Source: Belnapia rosea
Lineage (GTDB): Bacteria; Pseudomonadota; Alphaproteobacteria; Acetobacterales; Acetobacteraceae
Assembly (NCBI RefSeq): GCF_900101615.1
Contig: NZ_FMZX01000024.1
Coordinates: forward strand, 1 to 56,249
DNA length: 56,249 nucleotides
Direction of reading: 5' to 3'
Shown here: piece by piece, positions 51,541 through 56,249 of the stretch
How positions within the stretch are numbered: position 1 is the first letter of the stretch
How the letters are laid out: each line of letters begins with the position of its first letter
Program-made: the position numbers and the translations under genes
The notes under the pieces: generated by a model
Database searches by the model: none
The model's input: the letters and a program-made list of their open reading frames with translations, nothing else
Told to the model about the DNA's origin: nothing

Positions 51541-54279
51541 TCAGATCCGTTCCACGCGCACCGCACAGAATTTGAACTCGGGGATCTTTCCCCAGGGATC
51601 GAGCTGCGAGGTTGTCAGCAGATTCGCTGCCGCCTCACGGAAGGCGAACGGGACAAAGACCAGCCCGTCCGGCAGGGCCGGGTCGGCCCGAGTCGCGAGC
51701 TCGATGGCGCCACGGCGTGTGGCAAGGCGTACGCGGTCACCGGGCGAGAGGCCGAGCCGCGTCAGCTCGGCCGGCGCCAGGGCGGCGGTCGGCCCCGGCT
51801 CCAGCGCGTCCAGCGGACCGGCGCGGCGTGTCATGGTGCCGGTATGCCAGTGCTCCAGCTGCCGGCCCGTAGTGAGGACAAAGGGAAACTGCGCGTCCGG
51901 CATCTCCGCCGGGTCGGCGAGGCCGGCGGGGACGAAGCGGGCGCGGCCCGAAGCGGTCGGGAAGCGGTCGCCGAAGACGATCTCCTGCCCTGGCTGATCG
52001 GGTCCGCTACAGGGATAGGTGACGCTGCCCTCCCGCTCGAGGCGCGCCCAGGTGATGTTGGCGAGGGACGGCGTGGCCTCCGCCATCTCTGGAAAGACGT
52101 CGCGCGGGTGCGTGTAGGACCAGGAGAGGCCGAGACGTCGGGCGAGTTCCACGATGATGGCGAGATCCTGCCGCACCCCCTCAGGCGGCGGTACAGCGGC
52201 ACGGCCCAGCTGGACCTGACGGTTGGTATTGGTCACGCTGCCATCCTTCTCCGGCCAGGCGGAGGCCGGCAGAACCACATCGGCCAGCGCCGCGGTCTCG
52301 GTCAGGAACAGGTCCTGCACCACCAGATGCTCGAGCCGCGCCAGCGCGGCGCGGGCATGCGTGACGTCGGGGTCCGACATGGCCGGGTTCTCACCCATGA
52401 CGTACATGCCACTGATGTCGCCCCGCTCGGCGGCGTGCATGATCTCCACCACCGTCAGGCCTGGCCGTGGATCCAGCCGCGCGTTCCAGAGCTGCTCCAG
52501 ATGGGCGCGCGCCGCATCGTCCCCGGTTCGGCGGTAATCCGGGAACATCATTGGAATCAACCCTGCGTCCGAGGCGCCCTGGACGTTGTTCTGGCCACGC
52601 AGCGGGTGCAGCCCCGTCCCGGGCCGCCCGATTTGGCCGCAGAGCAGGGCAAGCGCGATCAGGCAGCGGGTGTTGTCTGTACCGTGGGTCGACTGCGAGA
52701 TGCCCATGCCCCAGAGGATCATGGCCGATCCCGCGCGCGCATAGAGGCGCGCCACGCGCCGGAGCTGCTCGGCGGGGACGCCGGCGATCGGGGCCATCGT
52801 CTCCGGCGTATAGGCCACGACATGGTCGCGGATCAGAGCGAAATCCTCGGTATGGGCAGCGACGTATTGCCGGTCGTACAGCTCCTCCACAATCACCGTG
52901 TGGAGCATGGCGTTCAGCACGGCGACATCGCGGCCTGGCGCGAAACGCACCACCTCGGCCGCATGGCGGTCCAGCGCGCTACCACGCGGGTCCATGGTGA
53001 CCAGCATTGCGCCCCTGGCCGCCGCGTCCTTCAGGTAGGTGGCTGCGACCGGATGGTTTTCGGTCGGCCGCGCACCGATGACGACGATGACCTCGGCATC
53101 GCGGACGGCGGTGAAGGGGGCCGTGACGGCGCCCGAGCCGATGCCCTCCAGAAGCGCAGCCACGCTCGCCGCATGGCAGAGCCTGGTGCAGTGGTCGACA
53201 TTGTTGGTGCCGAAGCCGGTGCGTACCAGCTTCTGGAACAGATAGGCCTCCTCATTGGAGCCCTTGGCCGAACCGAAGCCGGCAAGCGCGTTCGGCCCCC
53301 GCGTGTCGCGGATGCGGGCGAGGCCGGCGGCAGCTCGACCAAGCGCCTCCTCCCAGCTCGCCTCGCGGAACTTGCCGCGCGCGGCCTGGGGGTCCAGGCA
53401 GTCGGCCGGGTCCTTGGCCGCACCCGCGATGCGGATCAGCGGCCGCGTCAGCCGGTCGGGATGGGTCAGGTAGCCGAAGCCGAAGCGTCCCTTGACGCAC
53501 AGCCGCCCCTGGTTGGACGGGCCGTCGCGGCCGACCACCTCCTCGATCCGGTCCTCGCGTACCCGGAAGCCGACCTGGCAGCCGACGCCGCAATAGGGGC
53601 AGATGCTGGAGACCTCACGCTCCGGCGGCGCGGCACGGCGGCCGGCCTCGTCCAGAACGGATTTCGGCAGCAGCGCACCGGTCGGGCAGGCCTGCACGCA
53701 TTCGCCGCAGGCAACGCAGGTCGAGGTGCCCATGGGGTCCAGCAGGTCGAAGCTGACGGTCACCGCCATGCCACGTTCCGCCAAACCGATGACATCGTTG
53801 TGCTGCACCTCGCGGCAGGCTCGTTCGCAGAGGCCGCACTGGATGCAGGCGTCGAGCTGCACCGCCATGGCGGGATGCGAGAGGTCCGGCGCCGGCCGCG
53901 TGTCCTCCGGCGGGAAGCGGGACCGGGCGACGCCGAGCTGCCTCGCCCAGCGGGCGAAGCTGCCGGTTGCATCACGCGCCTCCTGCTCCGGCTGGTCGGC
54001 CAGGAGGAGTTCGAAGACCATCCGCCGGGCGCGGGCGGCACGCTCGCTCGCGCTCCGCACCACCATGCCCTCGCGCGGCACGCGGATGCAGGAGGCGGCG
54101 AGCACCCGCTCCCCCTCGACCTCGACCATGCAGGCGCGGCAGTTGCCGTCCGGCCGGTAGCCCGGCCGTGGCAGGTGGCAGAGATGCGGGATCTCCACCC
54201 CCTCGCGCTGTGCCACGGTCCAGATCGTCTCGCCGGATGCGGCCTCGACCTTGCGGCCATCCAGGGTGAAGCGTGTCAC
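51541..54279 (-). CDS. fdsA: NAD-dependent formate dehydrogenase, Mo/W catalytic alpha subunit
   Basis: This 912-residue catalytic subunit oxidises formate to CO2. GTG 54279 gives VTRFTLDGRKVEAASGETIW, the N-terminal 2Fe-2S ferredoxin (IPHLCHLPRPGYRPDGNCRA). Two 4Fe-4S sites follow (CIQCGLCERACR and CVACGECVQACP), then the formate dehydrogenase 4Fe-4S motif CPYCGVGCQVGFRV and the bisPGD domains. The Mo ligand is probably Cys in NVDHCTRLCHAASVAALLEG, not selenocysteine. The start overlaps the fdsB stop (GTGA). FdsC, FdsD and FdhD, needed for cofactor insertion, are not in the window. Confidence 0.94.
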   Translation of the reverse strand: MTRFTLDGRKVEAASGETIWTVAQREGVEIPHLCHLPRPGYRPDGNCRACMVEVEGERVLAASCIRVPREGMVVRSASERAARARRMVFELLLADQPEQEARDATGSFARWARQLGVARSRFPPEDTRPAPDLSHPAMAVQLDACIQCGLCERACREVQHNDVIGLAERGMAVTVSFDLLDPMGTSTCVACGECVQACPTGALLPKSVLDEAGRRAAPPEREVSSICPYCGVGCQVGFRVREDRIEEVVGRDGPSNQGRLCVKGRFGFGYLTHPDRLTRPLIRIAGAAKDPADCLDPQAARGKFREASWEEALGRAAAGLARIRDTRGPNALAGFGSAKGSNEEAYLFQKLVRTGFGTNNVDHCTRLCHAASVAALLEGIGSGAVTAPFTAVRDAEVIVVIGARPTENHPVAATYLKDAAARGAMLVTMDPRGSALDRHAAEVVRFAPGRDVAVLNAMLHTVIVEELYDRQYVAAHTEDFALIRDHVVAYTPETMAPIAGVPAEQLRRVARLYARAGSAMILWGMGISQSTHGTDNTRCLIALALLCGQIGRPGTGLHPLRGQNNVQGASDAGLIPMMFPDYRRTGDDAARAHLEQLWNARLDPRPGLTVVEIMHAAERGDISGMYVMGENPAMSDPDVTHARAALARLEHLVVQDLFLTETAALADVVLPASAWPEKDGSVTNTNRQVQLGRAAVPPPEGVRQDLAIIVELARRLGLSWSYTHPRDVFPEMAEATPSLANITWARLEREGSVTYPCSGPDQPGQEIVFGDRFPTASGRARFVPAGLADPAEMPDAQFPFVLTTGRQLEHWHTGTMTRRAGPLDALEPGPTAALAPAELTRLGLSPGDRVRLATRRGAIELATRADPALPDGLVFVPFAFREAAANLLTTSQLDPWGKIPEFKFCAVRVERI

Positions 54280-55976
54280 GGCACCGCCTCCGGCATGTGG
54301 CGCAACAGGCTGCGCACGGGGTTCATCGCCGCTTGACCAAGGCCGCAGATCGAGCCATCCGCCATGGCCGCCGCGAGTTCCTCGAGCAGCGTGCGATCCC
54401 AGCGGGGGGGGCGCAGCAGCGCGTCGGCCTTGGCGGTGCCGACGCGGCAGGGCGTACACTGGCCGCAACTCTCGTCGCGGAAGAAGCGCACCAGATTGCG
54501 CACCGCCTCCGCCAGGTCGTCCTGATCCGAGAGGATGACGACCGCGCCGGAGCCGACGAAGCAGCCGACCGAATCCAGCGTGCCAAAATCGAGCGGCAGG
54601 TCCGCCATCGAGGCGGGCAGGATGCCGCCCGAGGCGCCGCCTGGCAGATAGGCCGCAAGGCGGTGCCCCTTGGCCATTCCGCCGGAAAACTCCTCGATGA
54701 GCTCCCGCGCGGTGACGCCGGCCGGCGCCAGCTTCTCGCCCGGGTCACGCACCCGGCCGGAGACACTGAAGAAGCGCAAGCCCTGCCGCCCGCGCCGTCC
54801 ATGCCCGGCGAAGCGCGCCGCGCCGTCGGGCTCGCCCAGGACGTCCGGCAGGAACCACAGCGTCTCGACATTGTGGATCAGGGTCGGCCGGCCAAAGAGC
54901 CCCTGCTCGCCGGGGAAAGGTGGCTTGTGCCGTGGATAGCCGCGGCGCCCTTCCAGGCTTTCGAGCAGCGCCGTCTCCTCGCCGCAGATATAGGCGCCCG
55001 CACCGCGGCGGAGATGGATGGGCAGCTCGGCGATCCCGGCGGCATCGAGCGCCGCGATTTCGCGCCGCAGCGCGTGATGGAGGTGCGGGTACTCGTCCCG
55101 CAGATAGATCCAGCAGGCCTCGGCGCCGACGGCATGGGCTGCGATCAGCATGCCCTCCAGCACGCGGTGCGGTTCGGTCTCCAAGCAGTACCGGTCCTTG
55201 AAGGTGCCGGGCTCACCCTCATCGGCATTGACCACCATATGGCGCGGTCCGGGCTGTGAGAGCACCAGCCGCCACTTGCGCGAGGTTGGGAAGCCGGCAC
55301 CGCCCAGTCCCCGGAGCGAGGCCGCCTCCAGCGTTGCGAGCATCGCCTCCCGCCCCGCATCGCCGGCCTGCCGGATGGTTCGCAGCGCCGTATACCCACC
55401 CTGGGCGAGATAGGCGTCAAGGGCAGGTGGTGAGGGCAAGGCCGGTGGGCCGCTTTGTACGGCAGCGGCGACCGTCGTGAGCGTTGCGGATTCTACGAGA
55501 TCATGGCCTAGAGCGCAGGCCGGCGCACGGTGGCATGCGCCCATGCATGGCGCGGCCGCCACCCGGGTTCCCGACGGCGGTGCCGCCGCGAGCGCGTCGA
55601 GCAGGGCGCCACCCCCGGCGAGCTGGCAAGGCAGGCCGGTACAGACCCGGATCGTCAGCGGCGCCGGCGCCGGCGCCGTGTCCTCCAGGATCTCGAAGTG
55701 ATGGTAGAAACTGGCCACCTCGAAGACTTCGACGGGCGCCAGGCGCAGGACCTCGGCCAAGGCCACGAGATGCCCGGCGCGCAATCCGCCGTGCCGGTCC
55801 TGCAGCGCATGAAGGTGTTCGATCAGCATCTCCCGCACCGGTGCGAGGCCCGCAACCGCTACGGCTACGGCGGCGCGGTCCGCCTCGCTCGGGTGACGGC
55901 CGCGCGGCCCGCGCCTTGGTGCCATGGCATTGCCGCTGGTCGGTCCGGTCGTCATGAACCTTGGCCCTGATGTCAC
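54276..55976 (-). CDS. Fused FdsG-FdsB formate dehydrogenase NAD/FMN subunit (NuoE-NuoF fusion)
   Basis: This 566-residue protein joins two subunits that are often separate. The first 160 residues are the NuoE/FdsG thioredoxin-like 2Fe-2S domain (VCTGLPCQLAGGGALLDALA, APCMGACHRAPACAL). The remainder is the NuoF/FdsB flavoprotein: LRGLGGAGFPTSRKWRLVLS (FMN), VNADEGEPGTFKDRYCLETE (NAD), YICGEETALLESLEGRRGYP and the 4Fe-4S motif ESCGQCTPCRVG. It passes electrons from FdsA to NAD+. GTG 55976 has GGGAGG 10 bases upstream; ATG 55955 is an alternative. It is the first gene of the leftward operon. Confidence 0.93.
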   Translation of the reverse strand: MTSGPRFMTTGPTSGNAMAPRRGPRGRHPSEADRAAVAVAVAGLAPVREMLIEHLHALQDRHGGLRAGHLVALAEVLRLAPVEVFEVASFYHHFEILEDTAPAPAPLTIRVCTGLPCQLAGGGALLDALAAAPPSGTRVAAAPCMGACHRAPACALGHDLVESATLTTVAAAVQSGPPALPSPPALDAYLAQGGYTALRTIRQAGDAGREAMLATLEAASLRGLGGAGFPTSRKWRLVLSQPGPRHMVVNADEGEPGTFKDRYCLETEPHRVLEGMLIAAHAVGAEACWIYLRDEYPHLHHALRREIAALDAAGIAELPIHLRRGAGAYICGEETALLESLEGRRGYPRHKPPFPGEQGLFGRPTLIHNVETLWFLPDVLGEPDGAARFAGHGRRGRQGLRFFSVSGRVRDPGEKLAPAGVTARELIEEFSGGMAKGHRLAAYLPGGASGGILPASMADLPLDFGTLDSVGCFVGSGAVVILSDQDDLAEAVRNLVRFFRDESCGQCTPCRVGTAKADALLRPPRWDRTLLEELAAAMADGSICGLGQAAMNPVRSLLRHMPEAVP

Positions 55977-56081
55977 GCCTTCGCTTCCTCCCGGCGCTTG
56001 GCAAGGTATCGGTCGCCTCCCGTCGAAAGCAATACAGAGTCACCTCGGCATGGGGCTAACCGCTGGTGCCCTACGGTCTCA

Positions 56082-56156
56082 ATCAGCGACCGCAACCTCA
56101 ACCTGATGCTCGCCGAGCGTGGCGCCGCGGTCGCGCGGGGCACTCTTTGGCGCTAG
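56082..56156 (+). pseudogene. Short remnant of an IS6-family transposase
   Basis: The frame reads ISDRNLNLMLAERGAAVARG, TLWR then TAG. This resembles the conserved IS6-family segment SYRDLELMLAERGxxVDHxTxYRW and nothing more of the gene is present. It is cut off at its 3' side by a different element. Confidence 0.45.
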
Positions 56157-56161
56157 TGAGG

Positions 56162-56249
56162 TGGTCCCTGGATTTCGGACAGGCGGGTAAGCTCGGTTCG
56201 CTTGTGAGAAGGATGGCCCTGGATGACGGGCAAGCGGACGCGGTACTCG
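56162..56249 (+). mobile_element. Left end of a probable IS3-family element (runs out of the window)
   Basis: The sequence from TGGTCCCTGGATTTCGGACA looks like an IS3-type terminal repeat with the typical TG start. The leader GAGAAGGA precedes an ATG at 56223 (see next feature). The other end lies beyond 56249, so the boundary and family are provisional. Confidence 0.4.
56223..56249 (+). CDS. IS3-family OrfA, first nine codons (partial)
   Basis: ATG 56223 starts MTGKRTRYS, which fits the N-terminus of IS3-family OrfA proteins (MTxKRTRYSAEFKAKVALEA). AGAAGGA lies about 9 bases upstream. The gene continues outside the window. Confidence 0.45.

Noticed and set aside
51844-54336. 830-codon open frame on the plus strand opposite fdsA
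   Set aside because: It is antisense to the formate dehydrogenase catalytic gene; composition is typical of a mirror frame and no domain is recognisable.
1-56249. CRISPR arrays, tRNA or rRNA genes, rho-independent terminators with T-runs
   Set aside because: None was found on reading both strands; all hairpins seen lack the T-run, so terminator calls are tentative.

Overview
The window is about 56 kb of GC-rich DNA (clearly well above 60% G+C by eye) with the codon bias and gene families of an alphaproteobacterium. AcuR/AcuI, hydantoinase A/B, orphan Tat-type solute-binding proteins, the Atu4866 family and an NAD-type molybdenum formate dehydrogenase suggest an Acetobacteraceae/Roseomonas-like chromosome or large plasmid. 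That placement is an inference from gene content; there is no rRNA or other marker gene. No tRNA, rRNA or CRISPR array was seen.

Region 1 (1-14 kb) is a catabolic and uptake block. It opens with the tail of a Bug/TctC binding protein, then a periplasmic binding-protein gene split by a complete IS5-family element (perfect terminal repeats, TTA target duplication). Next come two convergent transcription units. The rightward one is a peptide-type binding protein overlapping an N,N-dimethylformamidase large-subunit homologue. The leftward one is hyuA-hyuB, a second peptide-type binding protein and a DAO-family FAD oxidoreductase. A divergent XRE-cupin regulator probably controls the leftward unit. 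Together they look like import and breakdown of an N-substituted cyclic amide or formamide-like compound.

Region 2 (14-23 kb) holds acuR-acuI with an AhpD-like peroxidase, an intact paralogue of the IS-broken binding protein, a solitary molybdopterin oxidoreductase, a DUF1810 protein, a membrane-anchored alpha/beta hydrolase and two tiny conserved proteins. Region 3 (23-30 kb) is an extracellular phosphorus-scavenging pair: a 5'-nucleotidase with a duplicated 21-residue C-terminal motif, and a leftward RTX-type secreted endonuclease preceded by a Pho-box-like promoter. A decayed transposase sits directly upstream of the nucleotidase.

Region 4 (30-43 kb) is a string of small enzyme modules, each beside its own regulator: SDR + NTF2 with HxlR; alpha/beta hydrolase + GMC oxidoreductase with a large winged-helix/ATPase regulator; SDR + Atu4866 protein + SnoaL protein with LysR. 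A lactate-permease-family transporter follows. Remnants of IS110 and IS5 transposases lie between modules. A dispersed repeat at 14.2-14.35 kb recurs in inverted orientation at 43.0-43.15 kb and brackets this accessory stretch.

Region 5 (43-51 kb) is a leftward general-stress cassette: CPA1 Na+/H+ antiporter, Ala-rich coiled-coil membrane protein, GlsB/YeaQ, a YsnF-type DUF2382 protein, a glycine/alanine-rich membrane protein, CsbD, and a PAS-PAS-PAS-LuxR regulator. Several of these are separated by strong hairpins. Region 6 (51.5-56.2 kb) is an NAD-dependent formate dehydrogenase of two genes (a fused FdsG-FdsB and FdsA). The right edge runs into an IS6-type transposase scrap interrupted by the left end of what looks like an IS3-family element.
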